The notes: generated from the sequence alone by a model not told the origin. Numbered from the stretch's first letter, positions 36,514 through 46,149 are shown. The stretch: DNA of 64,000 nucleotides from Pseudomonas huaxiensis (GCF_003231275.1 NZ_QKVL01000007.1:186001-250000); one strand, 5' to 3'. Translations and numbers: made by a program.

Positions 36514-36609
36514 CGTTCCACTGCCGTTACACTTACGAACTCGCACCCGCCTTGGCCTGTCAGAAGATAGGTCGTTTCAGGGCGACCCATGACTGCTCAG
36601 GAGTAAAGC

Positions 36610-37242
36610 ATGCGTAAACTGATTCTCAGCGCCGCGTTGGTGGCTGCCAGCGCTTTCGGTATGACTGCACAGGCTGCCGAGCCAATCGAGGCGGGCAAGC
36701 AATATATCGAGCTGAGCAACCCGGTGCCGGTGTCCGCGCCTGGCAAGATCGAGGTCGTTGAGTTGTTCTGGTATGGCTGCCCGCACTGCTACGCGTTCGA
36801 GCCGACCATCAATCCATGGGCTGAAAAACTCCCGGCCGACGTCAACTTCAAACGCATTCCAGCCATGTTCGGCGGCCCTTGGGACGCCCACGGCCAGATG
36901 TTCCTGACCCTCGAAGCGATGGGCGTGGAACACAAGGTTCATGCTGCCGTCTTCGATGCCATCCAGAACCAGCATAAGCGCCTGACCAAGCCAGACGAAA
37001 TGGCCGACTTCCTGGCGACCCAGGGTGTCGACAAGGACAAGTTCCTCGCCACCTTCAACTCCTTCGCGATCAAAGGCCAGATCAACCAGGCCAAGGAACT
37101 GGCGAAGAAGTATGAAATCACCGGCGTTCCAAGCCTGGTGGTCAACGGCAAATACCGCTTCGACCTGGGCACTGCCGGCGGTCCTGAAGGCGTGCTGAAC
37201 GTTGCCGATCAACTGATCGCCAAGGAGCGTGCCGCCAAGTAA
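36610..37242 (+). CDS. dsbA: periplasmic thiol:disulfide oxidoreductase DsbA
   Basis: This 210-residue protein has a signal peptide ending at AQA. The thioredoxin-fold active site CPHC is in LFWYGCPHCYAFEP (about residues 57-60), and the cis-Pro loop is in ITGVPSLVVNGKY. It introduces disulfides into exported proteins. The next gene begins 12 bp downstream. A CSS-type phosphodiesterase whose sensing loop has Cys residues lies 4 kb downstream. Confidence 0.95.
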   Translation: MRKLILSAALVAASAFGMTAQAAEPIEAGKQYIELSNPVPVSAPGKIEVVELFWYGCPHCYAFEPTINPWAEKLPADVNFKRIPAMFGGPWDAHGQMFLTLEAMGVEHKVHAAVFDAIQNQHKRLTKPDEMADFLATQGVDKDKFLATFNSFAIKGQINQAKELAKKYEITGVPSLVVNGKYRFDLGTAGGPEGVLNVADQLIAKERAAK

Positions 37243-37254
37243 GCGGCGATCACC

Positions 37255-38109
37255 ATGAGACGTTGGAGAAGCGAGCGGACTGCCGGCCTGTGTGATCCAC
37301 GGGTCAATGAAAAGCATCTGGTGGAGAACAGTCTCCCGGAAGACGGTCGTCTGCGCCTGCTCAGCTTCAACATCCAGGTCGGCATCAGCACCGAGCGCTA
37401 CCGGCACTACCTGACCCGCGGCTGGCAACACCTGCTGCCGCACACCGGGCGTGCCGGCAACCTGCAGAAGATCGGCGACCTGCTCAGTGACTTCGACCTG
37501 GTGGCCTTGCAGGAAGCCGATGGTGGCAGCCTGCGCTCGGGCTACGTCAATCAGGTCGAACACCTTGCCCACCTCGGCGCGTTTCCCTACTGGTACCAGC
37601 AGCTCAACCGCAACCTCGGGCGTTTCGCCCAGCACAGCAATGGCGTGCTCAGCCGGCTGAAGCCTCAGTTGCTGGAAGATCACCCGTTGCCAGGCCCCGC
37701 TGGGCGCGGAGCGATCCTGGTGCGCTTTGGCGAAGGTGAAGATGCGTTGGTCGTGGTGATGATGCACCTGGCTCTCGGTTCCAAGACCCGGGCGCGGCAA
37801 CTGGCCTATATCCGTGAGCTGATCAGTGGTTATCGCCATCAGGTGCTGATGGGCGACATGAACACCCACGCCACTGACCTGCTGCAACACTCGCCGCTGC
37901 GTGACCTCGGGCTGATTGCCCCGCAGGTCGAGGCGACCTTCCCCAGTTGGCGCCCGCAGCGCTGCCTGGACCATATCCTGCTCAGTCCGACCCTGACCCT
38001 GGAACGGGTCGAAGTGCTATCTCAGCCAATTTCCGATCATTTGCCGGTGGCCGTTGAGATTCGTTTGCCTGATGCACTGACTGTGGATACGCTTCCGGTT
38101 TTGCGTTAG
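37255..38109 (+). CDS. endonuclease/exonuclease/phosphatase (EEP) family protein
   Basis: This 284-residue protein has the EEP fold. Metal and catalytic motifs are SFNIQV, DLVALQEAD (Glu ligand), MMHLALG, LMGDMNTHATD (Asp/Asn), and the terminal LDHILLSP and SDHLPVAVEI. There is no signal peptide. It begins 12 bp after dsbA. Substrate could be nucleic acid or a phosphoester; sequence does not decide. Confidence 0.9.
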   Translation: MRRWRSERTAGLCDPRVNEKHLVENSLPEDGRLRLLSFNIQVGISTERYRHYLTRGWQHLLPHTGRAGNLQKIGDLLSDFDLVALQEADGGSLRSGYVNQVEHLAHLGAFPYWYQQLNRNLGRFAQHSNGVLSRLKPQLLEDHPLPGPAGRGAILVRFGEGEDALVVVMMHLALGSKTRARQLAYIRELISGYRHQVLMGDMNTHATDLLQHSPLRDLGLIAPQVEATFPSWRPQRCLDHILLSPTLTLERVEVLSQPISDHLPVAVEIRLPDALTVDTLPVLR

Positions 38110-38131
38110 TCCCCCCTTTGCGGACCCAGGC

Positions 38132-40132
38132 ATGACCGACGAAGCCCAGCGCTGGAAAGAGAAGTACCTCAAGAGTATCGAGCAGCAGGAAAAGCTGGAG
38201 CGCCGTTGGGAGGCCCGTCTCGACTTGCTTCGCCGTGGCCTCGTGCGCAGCACCCTCGCGGCTGAAGGCAGTGACCGTGTGGTGGACGAGTGCATGAAGG
38301 AAATGCGCGACGTTATCCGCACCGACAACATGGACGCCGCCCTCTCCGGCCTGATCCCGCGCCTGGAAAAGGCCGTGCTCGACTCCGAGCAGCGCCGCGC
38401 CACCCGGGTTTCCCAGGTCAGCAGCGCGCTCACCGCGCTGGTCAACCAGTTGCAGTCGCTGTCGCTGCCCAGCGATGTCCGCCGTCCGCTGAAGAAATTC
38501 GCCAAGCAGGTGGAAGCCCGCGCCAGCCAGTCCCGCGAGGTGCCGTTGCTCCTCGGTGAGCTGAGCAAGCTGCAAGGCCAGGCGCTGGAATTGCTGAACA
38601 ATCCTGAGGAGCACAAGCAGCCGGGCTTGTTGCAGCGCCTGTTCGGTGGCCGCGATGCCGAGGCCGAACCGGATGTCGCTCCGACCCTCGCCGATGAGCG
38701 CGCTGTCGAAGCCGCGCACCCGCCAGCGCGGAAGATCGAAGAGGCGCCGTTGGCGGATGTCGATGAGCTGAGGCCGCTCCCGGTTACCGCTGAGGTGACG
38801 GAGCACCACGCCCCGACACCAGCGCCGCAACCTGCACCTGTCGAAGCGCCGCCACCAGCCGCTGAGATCGAGACGTCCGCCGAGCCTGTCGCCGCCGCCG
38901 AACCTGCCGAGGTCACTCCGGCCGCCGAAGCGCCGGCCGAGGATCAGCGGCAGGCACCTGCCGAGCCCGTCGAAAGCCCGGAAGCGGAAAGTCCCACGGG
39001 CGAGACCCCGGAAACGACCGAAGAGCCTGCTCAGGAACCTACCCCTGAGGAGCTTTTCTATTCGCTCCCCGATGGCACCGAGCCGACCTACAGTTCAGTC
39101 GCCACGCACATCGAAGAAACCCTGCTCGGCCTGCTCGACGACCTGACGCTGCCCGAGCGTCATCGACCGCAGGCGCAGTCCGTACGCGATCGCCTGGAGC
39201 ACGGGCTGAACTGGTACGAGCTGCTCCCGGTGCTGGACGATCTGGCCGTCTTGATGCTGGCCATCACCGACAGTGGTCAGCACGAATTCGAGGCGTACCT
39301 GCAACAGCTCAACGAGCGCCTGGAGTCATTCCAGAGCCATCTGCAGGAAGCCAGCGAAGGGCATGCCGACAACCAGACCGCCGAACGCGACCTGAACAGC
39401 CAGCTGCGCGAACAGGTCGACGGCCTGCAAACCAGCGTGCAGGGTGCCGCGGACGTCGATAGCCTCAAGCACATCCTGGAAAACCGCCTGGAAGGGCTGC
39501 TCGGCACCATGGACGAGCACCAGAACGAGCGCGACAAACGCGAACAGGAAATGTCCACCCGCCTCAAGGGCCTGGCCGAGCGTGTCGCGCACATGGAGCA
39601 GGAAGCCCAAGGCTACCGCGAACACCTCGAAGAGCAGCGGCAGAAAGCCTTGATCGATCCGCTGACCGGCCTGCCGAACCGCGCGGCGTGGTCCGAGCGG
39701 CTGGACCTGGAAGTCGCCGACTGGCAGGAAAAAGGCGGTCACCTGCTGATGGCCATTCTCGACCTCGATCATTTCAAGCGCATCAACGACAACTACGGCC
39801 ACCTGGCGGGCGACAAGGTGCTGAAGATCGTCGCCAACGAACTGCGCAAGCGCCTGCGCACCCGCGACTTCATCGCCCGCTTTGGTGGCGAGGAGTTCGT
39901 CCTGCTGGTTCCGCAGACCGGCATCGCCGGTGGTCTACAGTTGGCGGAGAGCCTGCGCGCGGCGGTGGAAGCCTGTCCGTTCCACTTCAAGGGCGAGCGG
40001 GTCACCATCACCCTGTCGGTGGGCATCACCGCATTCCGCTCCGGTGAGCGCAGCGATGTGGTGCTCAAGCGGGCCGACGAAGCGCTCTACCGGGCCAAAC
40101 ACCAAGGTCGCAACCGCGTCGAACAGGGGTGA
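38132..40132 (+). CDS. dgcH: diguanylate cyclase with long disordered linker (DgcH-type)
   Basis: This 666-residue cytoplasmic protein makes cyclic di-GMP. The helical N-terminus (about 1-170) is followed by a Pro/Ala/Glu-rich low-complexity stretch (about 225-310), a second helical region with coiled coil (to about 500), and a C-terminal GGDEF domain. The active site is GGEEF at 585-589, with LDLDHFKRINDNYGH as substrate loop. An inhibitory I-site RTRD lies five residues before it. I recall the homologue PA5487 as a conserved core cyclase called DgcH. Confidence 0.9.
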   Translation: MTDEAQRWKEKYLKSIEQQEKLERRWEARLDLLRRGLVRSTLAAEGSDRVVDECMKEMRDVIRTDNMDAALSGLIPRLEKAVLDSEQRRATRVSQVSSALTALVNQLQSLSLPSDVRRPLKKFAKQVEARASQSREVPLLLGELSKLQGQALELLNNPEEHKQPGLLQRLFGGRDAEAEPDVAPTLADERAVEAAHPPARKIEEAPLADVDELRPLPVTAEVTEHHAPTPAPQPAPVEAPPPAAEIETSAEPVAAAEPAEVTPAAEAPAEDQRQAPAEPVESPEAESPTGETPETTEEPAQEPTPEELFYSLPDGTEPTYSSVATHIEETLLGLLDDLTLPERHRPQAQSVRDRLEHGLNWYELLPVLDDLAVLMLAITDSGQHEFEAYLQQLNERLESFQSHLQEASEGHADNQTAERDLNSQLREQVDGLQTSVQGAADVDSLKHILENRLEGLLGTMDEHQNERDKREQEMSTRLKGLAERVAHMEQEAQGYREHLEEQRQKALIDPLTGLPNRAAWSERLDLEVADWQEKGGHLLMAILDLDHFKRINDNYGHLAGDKVLKIVANELRKRLRTRDFIARFGGEEFVLLVPQTGIAGGLQLAESLRAAVEACPFHFKGERVTITLSVGITAFRSGERSDVVLKRADEALYRAKHQGRNRVEQG

Positions 40133-40154
40133 GCGGCCTTCAGTGAGGTACGTT

Positions 40155-40982
40155 ATGCTATTGCATTACAGACTTCCCAGGCGTCGCCCCTTTTTCATGA
40201 AAGCGTTTTTCTCCCTCCTCCTGCTGGCCGTGCTGGCAGGTTGCAGCAGCGGCCCGCAACTGCGCATCGATCGCAGCCATGTCTCGGCCAACCAGGACGG
40301 CCGTATCCAGTTCGTCGTGCTGCATTACACCAACGCCTCCCTCGAACGCTCGTTGGCGCTGCTGACCCATGGTGAAGTCAGTAGCCATTACCTGATCGGT
40401 GATGATCGCGACGCCACCATCTATCAACTGGTGGATGAAAGCCGCCGCGCCTGGCATGCCGGTGACAGCCAGTGGGAAGGCCGAACCTGGCTCAATTCCA
40501 CGTCCATCGGTATCGAAATCGTCAATCCGGGCTTCACCGACACGCCAACCGGTCGCGTCTGGCACCCGTACAGCGAGGCTCAGGTCCAGTCGCTGATCGT
40601 CCTGCTGAAGGACATTGTTCAGCGCAATAACATTCAGCCGCAGCACATCATCGGCCACAGTGATATCGCCCCGCTGCGCAAGCTCGACCCCGGCCCGCTG
40701 TTCCCCTGGAAACGCCTGGCGGATGCCGGTCTGGGCATCTGGCCCGACGCGCGGGCGGTGGCGCAGGTGCAGGCGCGCTTCGCGGTCAATCCGCCCAGCG
40801 TGACCTGGTACCAGCAGCAACTGGCACGCTTCGGCTATGCGATCGAGCAGAGCGGCGAGCTGGATGTCGCTACCCGCCATGTGCTGGCGGCCTTCCAGAT
40901 GCGCTTCCGTGCGCAGCGTTTCGACGGCCAGCCTGATGCACAGACGGCGGCGATCCTGCAGGTGCTCAACAACGCCCGCTGA
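40155..40982 (+). CDS. ampDh2: N-acetylmuramoyl-L-alanine amidase, lipoprotein (AmpDh2-type)
   Basis: This 275-residue amidase_2 enzyme cleaves the peptide from muramic acid in peptidoglycan or its fragments. The lipobox LAGC follows a hydrophobic signal, so it is anchored to the outer membrane. Zinc and catalytic residues lie in VVLHYTNAS, HYLIGDD and IIGHSDIAPLRKLDPGPLFPW. A C-terminal peptidoglycan-binding-like domain follows (about 215-275). I choose ATG 40155 because GAGG lies six bases upstream; ATG 40197 (MKAFFS) is also in frame but lacks a ribosome site. Confidence 0.88.
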   Translation: MLLHYRLPRRRPFFMKAFFSLLLLAVLAGCSSGPQLRIDRSHVSANQDGRIQFVVLHYTNASLERSLALLTHGEVSSHYLIGDDRDATIYQLVDESRRAWHAGDSQWEGRTWLNSTSIGIEIVNPGFTDTPTGRVWHPYSEAQVQSLIVLLKDIVQRNNIQPQHIIGHSDIAPLRKLDPGPLFPWKRLADAGLGIWPDARAVAQVQARFAVNPPSVTWYQQQLARFGYAIEQSGELDVATRHVLAAFQMRFRAQRFDGQPDAQTAAILQVLNNAR

Positions 40983-41067
40983 TGAGGTCCTGAACGTCGC
41001 CGCCCAACGGGCGCGCTGAGTCGTCCTCCTGTTGCTATACCTCTAGGTACTCGACGGGATATTTTTG

Positions 41068-42690
41068 ATGTCATCTGCCCTCCTGATGTTGCGCGGCCTG
41101 CTCTATCGTCCCTGGCTTCTGGCCGCGCTTGCGGCCTCGGCGAGTGCGATCCTGTTGCTGCTGGCCAGCCTCGGCGTGGCGATGCACCAGTTGCAGGTCA
41201 ACGAAAGCGAGCAGATGAATGCCCGCGGCGAGCGCTTCCTCGATCGGCTGGAGCAGATCTTCGGGCAATTGCGCGAAGGCGTCGATGAACTCCAGGCGCA
41301 GCCGGCCCGCGGTTGCGACGGCAACATGCTCGCGGCCTTGCAGCAGGTGGCCTTCAATAATCGCTTTGTCTTCGAGGCGGCCTACGTGGACGGCCAGCAG
41401 ACCTGCTCCAACCGCCTTGGCGATCGCACCTTCGAATCCCTGCCGCCGCCCGATATCCAGGGCCCGACCTACAGCTACTGGCTCAACACCAGCACCGAAC
41501 CCGATGACAATCGCGCAGCACTGGTGCTGGGGCGCGGGCCGTTTCGTGTGTCGACCTCCCGCGGTCACCTCACCGATGTGGTCGACCTGCCCGCCGGCGG
41601 CAGCCTGCTGGTGGTGCTCGACCGCGGCGCCCGTGCGGTGCCGGTACTGGGCCCGGTGCAGCCATGGCCGCCGGCCGGCGACGTCTGGCCACCGGTGTCC
41701 AAGGAGGCGCTGGTGGAACTACCGGACCGCCTGGTTTATCGCATGCCGACCAAGTCGCCGGATTACCAACTGGTGCTGATCGCCCCGCGTGCCAGCCTGC
41801 CCTTGAAGATGAACGGTGTGCTCTGGCTGCTGTTCCCTGGCAGCCTGCTGTTGGCCTGGTGCATCGGCTGGGCGGTGCTGCAACTGGTGCGGCAGAGCCG
41901 CTCCATGAGTTCGGAACTGCAAGGCGCATTGCGCCGGGGTGAATTGCAGGTGCTCTACCAGCCGATCTTCGAGCTCACCAGCCGCAACTGCGTGGGCGCC
42001 GAGGCGCTGGTGCGCTGGCGTCGTCCGGACGGCTCGCTGACCAGCCCCGACCTGTTCATCCCGCTGGCCGAGAACACCGGCCAGATTCGCCAGATCACCG
42101 ACTTCGTCCTGCAACGGGTGTTCGACCAGTTGGCCCAGCTCCTGCGCGCCAATCCGAAGTTGTACATCTCGGTCAACCTTGCCGCATGCGACGTGATGGT
42201 GCCGCGCATCGGCCGGGTGGCGGCGCGACTGCTGGCCATGCACCATGTGGCGGCGAGCCAGATTGCATTCGAGGTGACCGAGCGTGGGCTGATCGACGTG
42301 GTGGTGGCCCGGGACAACCTCCAGGCGCTACGGGCGGTGGGCCATCAAGTGCTGATCGACGATTTTGGCACCGGCTATTGCAGCCTCGCCTATTTGCAGA
42401 CCCTGCCGGTGGATTGCCTGAAGATCGACAAGGCGTTCGTCGACGCCCTGGGCCATGACGCCGCCAGCAGTGGCGTCGCTCCGCACATCATTCGTATGGC
42501 TCACGCCCTGCAACTGCGCGTGATTGCCGAGGGCATCGAATACGAAGACCAGGCGCTGCTGCTCAACAGCGAGGGCGTGAATTATGGCCAGGGCTGGCTG
42601 TTCGCCCATCCGCTGAGCGCGCGCCAGTTCGTCGAGCTGATCACCCGCGGGCGTCGCCTGGGGCCACGGCGCATCGATGACGAAGCCTGA
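41068..42690 (+). CDS. CSS-motif EAL-domain c-di-GMP phosphodiesterase
   Basis: This 540-residue inner-membrane protein has two membrane helices (about 10-35 and 250-272) flanking a periplasmic domain. That domain has paired Cys residues (ARGCDGN and QTCSNR), the CSS-type redox sensor. The cytoplasmic EAL domain is complete: EALVRW (Glu312), SVNLAACD, FEVTERG, IDDFGTGY, LKIDKAF, VIAEGIE and NYGQGWLF. It should hydrolyse cyclic di-GMP. ATG 41068 is preferred to TTG 41065. The stop is 6 bp from the convergent kinB stop. Confidence 0.92.
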   Translation: MSSALLMLRGLLYRPWLLAALAASASAILLLLASLGVAMHQLQVNESEQMNARGERFLDRLEQIFGQLREGVDELQAQPARGCDGNMLAALQQVAFNNRFVFEAAYVDGQQTCSNRLGDRTFESLPPPDIQGPTYSYWLNTSTEPDDNRAALVLGRGPFRVSTSRGHLTDVVDLPAGGSLLVVLDRGARAVPVLGPVQPWPPAGDVWPPVSKEALVELPDRLVYRMPTKSPDYQLVLIAPRASLPLKMNGVLWLLFPGSLLLAWCIGWAVLQLVRQSRSMSSELQGALRRGELQVLYQPIFELTSRNCVGAEALVRWRRPDGSLTSPDLFIPLAENTGQIRQITDFVLQRVFDQLAQLLRANPKLYISVNLAACDVMVPRIGRVAARLLAMHHVAASQIAFEVTERGLIDVVVARDNLQALRAVGHQVLIDDFGTGYCSLAYLQTLPVDCLKIDKAFVDALGHDAASSGVAPHIIRMAHALQLRVIAEGIEYEDQALLLNSEGVNYGQGWLFAHPLSARQFVELITRGRRLGPRRIDDEA

Positions 42691-42696
42691 AACGCC

Positions 42697-44484
42697 TCAG
42701 ACCGGCAGCGCCATGTAGAACTGGGTGCCCTGCTCCGGCCGCGAGTAGACCCCCATGCGCCCGCCATGCAACTGAACGATCTCCTTGCACAGCGCCAGGC
42801 CGAGGCCGGCGCCGCCTTTCTTGCGTCCGACCTGGACGAAGGGCTCGAAGATCCTGCCTTGCTGGCTGTAGGCAATACCCTCGCCGTTATCTTCAACGCT
42901 GACGATCACCCGCTCGCCATGCCGTCGTGCCTGCAGGCGGATGCGCCCGCCTGACGGGGTGTGGCGAATGGCGTTATCCAGCAGGTTGTCCAGCACCCGG
43001 TCGAGCTGGGCAATGTCGGCCTGGATCCGCGGCAGCGGGTTGCCTAGCTCCAGTTGCAGGTCGATCTGTCTGGCCTCCGCCGCACTGGCGTAACGCGCCC
43101 GCGCCCGTTCCAGCAACTCATCGAGGGGACAGAGGCTGCGCTCCAGCTTCTGCTGGCCGCTCTGGTAGCGGGAGAAATTCAGCAGGTCGTTGATCAGTTG
43201 GGTCAGGCGCTGCATTTCTTCGCCAATGGTGTCGAACAGGTCGCTCTCGCGGGACTGCTCCGGAAACTTGACCCGCTCGCGCAGCAGGCCGAACGCCATG
43301 TGCATGCCGGTTACCGGTGTGCGCAGCTCGTGGGAGGCGCGCAGCACGAACTCGCTGCGGACCCGCTCGAATGCGCGCTGCTCCGTCACATCGTGAAGCA
43401 CCATCACCGCACCGAGGATCTGCCCGTCCGCGCGGCAGACCGGCGTCAGGCTGTAGGTCAGCACGCGGTTTTCCTTGTCGATCTCCAGGTGCAGGTCTTC
43501 CGGTACGCGCTCCAGGTTGCCGCCGCGCAGCACCAGATGCAGTTGCTGGTCCAGCTCCGGGCGCTGCATGGCCTCGCCAAGGCGGCTGCCGGTGCGGGAG
43601 TCGTCCCAGCCCAGTTGGCGCTGGGCTACGGGGTTGAGGTGCTCCAGGCGGCCTTGGCGGTCGATGATCAGCAGACCGTCGTCGATGCTGTCGAGCACGG
43701 CTTGCAAGCGCTGCTGGCCGGCGAGCAATTCATCGACGTTGGTTGCCTGATGCTGGCGCAGCGCCTCGGCCATCAGGCCGAAGCGCCGTGCTAGCTGGTT
43801 GATTTCCAGCGCCGAGGTCACCGGCAGGGTCACCTCGAAGTCACCGCGTCCGACCTGATCGGCGGCGGTAGCCAGCGCCTCGATCGGCTGGCCGAAGCGA
43901 CGGGCGATGCCGTGCGCGGTGAGAAAGCCGAGCCCGAGCACGGCGAGGCCAACGAAGCCCAGCACACCAGACATCAGTACGGCTTTTTCCCGCGAGATTT
44001 TTTCCGCCCCGCGAATCTGCTCGACGGCCTGTTTGTGGGATTCGATCAGGCTGCTGCGCAAGGCGCTGAAGGCCTGGCCCAGCGGTTGATCGACGCTCAG
44101 GTTGCGCGCCGGGGCCGAGGTGGCCCGCAGTTCGCGGAGGAAATGCTGGAACTCATTGTTGGCCCGGGTGAAGTCATCGAAGCCATCGGCCTTCTGTTCG
44201 TGACCCAGGCCCTCATCAAGCAACTGCTGGAATTCGCCCTGCAGCTGGCTCAGCGCCGCCGCATCGCCGTTTTCGTCGAGAATCTGCGTCAGTTGTGCGC
44301 TGAGGTTCTGCCGCATCTTCAAACCCATGTCGAGGACGTAGGTGTTGTTGCGGATCATCGCTTCCTGCGAGCTGGCCATCTGCTGAACGCTGACCAGACT
44401 CAGCAGCAGACCGAGCAGGGACACGGTGATCAGCGCCGAAATGCTGAGAAACAGCCGTGTCCGCAGCTTCATCGTCCATTTCAT
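42697..44484 (-). CDS. kinB: sensor histidine kinase KinB
   Basis: This 595-residue inner-membrane kinase is the partner of AlgB. Two helices (about 10-32 and 168-190) enclose a helical periplasmic sensor domain, followed by HAMP, a PAS domain (LQAVLDSIDDGLLIIDRQGR), the HisKA box ASHELRTPVTG and an HATPase domain (DNLLDNAIRHTP, DNGEGI, GGAGLGLALCKEI). In P. aeruginosa it controls alginate, virulence and AlgU stability through AlgB (recalled). Its start overlaps the algB stop by 4 bp. Confidence 0.94.
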   Translation of the reverse strand: MKWTMKLRTRLFLSISALITVSLLGLLLSLVSVQQMASSQEAMIRNNTYVLDMGLKMRQNLSAQLTQILDENGDAAALSQLQGEFQQLLDEGLGHEQKADGFDDFTRANNEFQHFLRELRATSAPARNLSVDQPLGQAFSALRSSLIESHKQAVEQIRGAEKISREKAVLMSGVLGFVGLAVLGLGFLTAHGIARRFGQPIEALATAADQVGRGDFEVTLPVTSALEINQLARRFGLMAEALRQHQATNVDELLAGQQRLQAVLDSIDDGLLIIDRQGRLEHLNPVAQRQLGWDDSRTGSRLGEAMQRPELDQQLHLVLRGGNLERVPEDLHLEIDKENRVLTYSLTPVCRADGQILGAVMVLHDVTEQRAFERVRSEFVLRASHELRTPVTGMHMAFGLLRERVKFPEQSRESDLFDTIGEEMQRLTQLINDLLNFSRYQSGQQKLERSLCPLDELLERARARYASAAEARQIDLQLELGNPLPRIQADIAQLDRVLDNLLDNAIRHTPSGGRIRLQARRHGERVIVSVEDNGEGIAYSQQGRIFEPFVQVGRKKGGAGLGLALCKEIVQLHGGRMGVYSRPEQGTQFYMALPV

Positions 44485-45827
44485 AAGTTGTACTGCTTGC
44501 GCTTGCGGTACAGCGTCGAAGCGTCGATCCCCAGGGTCTTGGCGGCTTGATCGAGGGTGTCGCTGGTGGCCAGTACCGCGCCGATATGTGCGCGCTCCAG
44601 CTCGTCCAGGCTGAGCGCGGCACCGATGCGCGGTGCGTTGCTGGCCGGTTGTTCGGCCATGCCGAGGTGAACGATTTCAACCTTTTCCTGTGGGCAGATG
44701 ATGCTCGCCCGCTCAATCACGTTGCGCAGCTCGCGAATGTTGCCCGGCCAGCGGTAATTGAGCAGCGCGGCTCGCGCTTCCTCGCTGAAGGCCCGCGCCG
44801 GTCGCGAGTATTCCTTGACGAAGCGGGCGAGGAAACGATCGGCCAGGGTCAGCACGTCCTCGCTACGCTCGCGCAACGGCGGCAGGTGCAGGGTGATGAC
44901 GTTGAGGCGATAGAGCAGGTCTTCGCGGAAGCGGCCTTCGCGGACCATGTCTTCAAGGTTGAGGTTGGTCGCGGCGAGGATGCGCACATCGGCGCGACGG
45001 GTTACCGGGTCGCCGACCCGCTCGTATTCCTTGTCCTGGATGAAGCGCAGCAGTTTGGGCTGCAGGGCCAGGGGGAAGTCGCCGATCTCATCGAGAAACA
45101 GCGTGCCGCCATCGGCCTGGTTAACCCGGCCCAGGGTGCTTTCGCTGGCGCCGGTGAAGGCGCCGCGGCTATGGCCGAACAGTTCGCTTTCCATCAGTTC
45201 GGCAGTCAGGGACGGGCAGTTGATGGTGACGCAGGCCTTGCGCGCCCGCTTGCTCCAGCCGTGGATGGCCCGCGCCAGTTCGCCCTTGCCGGTGCCGGAC
45301 TCGCCGAGGATAAGAATGTTGGCATCGGTGGTCGCCACCTGCCGGGCAGTCTCCAGTACCACCATCATGGCCGGGCTGTGGGAGTCGAGGCCGTCCTTGG
45401 GTTTGCGGATCTCGCCTTCGAGGGCTTCAAGACGGGCCGAAAGCTGACGCACTTCCAGTTGCTTGGCGGTGGCCAGGCGCAGCTGATCGGGACTGCAGGG
45501 CTTGACCAGATAATCGGCGGCGCCGGCCTGGATGGCGTCCACGGCGGTATCCACCGCCGAATGGGCAGTGACGATCACCACGCGCATCCAGGGGGCCTGG
45601 ATGCGCATCTGCGCGAGGACGTCGAGGCCGTTGTCCTCGCCCAGGCGCAGGTCGAGGAAGCACAGGTCGAACACCTGTCGCTGCAGCAGGGTTTCGGCCT
45701 GCGCCGCGCTGTTGGCGGTGGCGACGGTATAGCCCTCGTCCTCCAGGCAATAGCGGAAGGTACGCAAAATGGCGGACTCGTCGTCCACCAGCAGAATGCG
45801 GCCTTGAGGGTCCGGGGCTGACTCCAT
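44481..45827 (-). CDS. algB: NtrC-family response regulator AlgB
   Basis: This 448-residue sigma-54-dependent activator has a receiver domain (phospho-Asp59 in LCFLDLRLG). The AAA+ domain has Walker A GESGTGKGE, the sigma-54 contact loop GAFTGA and Walker B GGTLFLDEIGDFPL. The C-terminal Fis-type HTH is LDQAAKTLGIDASTLYRKRKQY. It forms an operon with kinB. Divergent from it, at 46089, lies a good sigma-54 promoter whose activator could be AlgB or another family member. Confidence 0.95.
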   Translation of the reverse strand: MESAPDPQGRILLVDDESAILRTFRYCLEDEGYTVATANSAAQAETLLQRQVFDLCFLDLRLGEDNGLDVLAQMRIQAPWMRVVIVTAHSAVDTAVDAIQAGAADYLVKPCSPDQLRLATAKQLEVRQLSARLEALEGEIRKPKDGLDSHSPAMMVVLETARQVATTDANILILGESGTGKGELARAIHGWSKRARKACVTINCPSLTAELMESELFGHSRGAFTGASESTLGRVNQADGGTLFLDEIGDFPLALQPKLLRFIQDKEYERVGDPVTRRADVRILAATNLNLEDMVREGRFREDLLYRLNVITLHLPPLRERSEDVLTLADRFLARFVKEYSRPARAFSEEARAALLNYRWPGNIRELRNVIERASIICPQEKVEIVHLGMAEQPASNAPRIGAALSLDELERAHIGAVLATSDTLDQAAKTLGIDASTLYRKRKQYNL

Positions 45828-46149
45828 TTTCCATGCGCTCCTAGGAATTATCTTGGTTAGTGTCGGAAAAATCGGGCAAGTTGCATGGTCGATTCTGATT
45901 CATTCCTTTCTTTGCATGCTAGCTCTCTCCTTGCCGACCTAAATTTCAGAAAATTCTCACGAAAAATAGTCTCTGACCATGCAAAACGCACGACGCCGCG
46001 AGGGCGCATCGTGCAGGATGCTTTCCTGATGCTATTCAGTCTGTTTGTAAGTATCTGATTTATAAGGAAAATATTATTAGATGTGGGCTGGCATGCACGC
46101 TGCAATGACCCTTCCAGGTCATAACAAGATGCAGCAAGAGGAGCCCGGC
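45828..46149. other. algB upstream region with dispersed inverted repeats
   Basis: This 322-bp AT-rich gap has no credible ORF. It holds an exact 10-base inverted repeat, TTGCATGGTC (45881-45890) and GACCATGCAA (45975-45984). A hairpin GCACGACGCC / GGCGCATCGTGC lies at about 45988-46013, followed on the minus strand by GTTTTGC. A sigma-54 promoter is at 46089-46104. These are likely control sites for algB and for the operon at 46150. Confidence 0.6.
46089..46104 (+). promoter_or_regulatory. sigma-54 (RpoN) promoter
   Basis: TGGCATG-CACG-CTGCA keeps the invariant GG (46090-46091) and GC (46102-46103) with the required 10-base spacing. It has few deviations from TGGCACG-N4-TTGCA. Transcription would begin near 46115, upstream of the 90-residue membrane protein gene. 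Confidence 0.7.
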
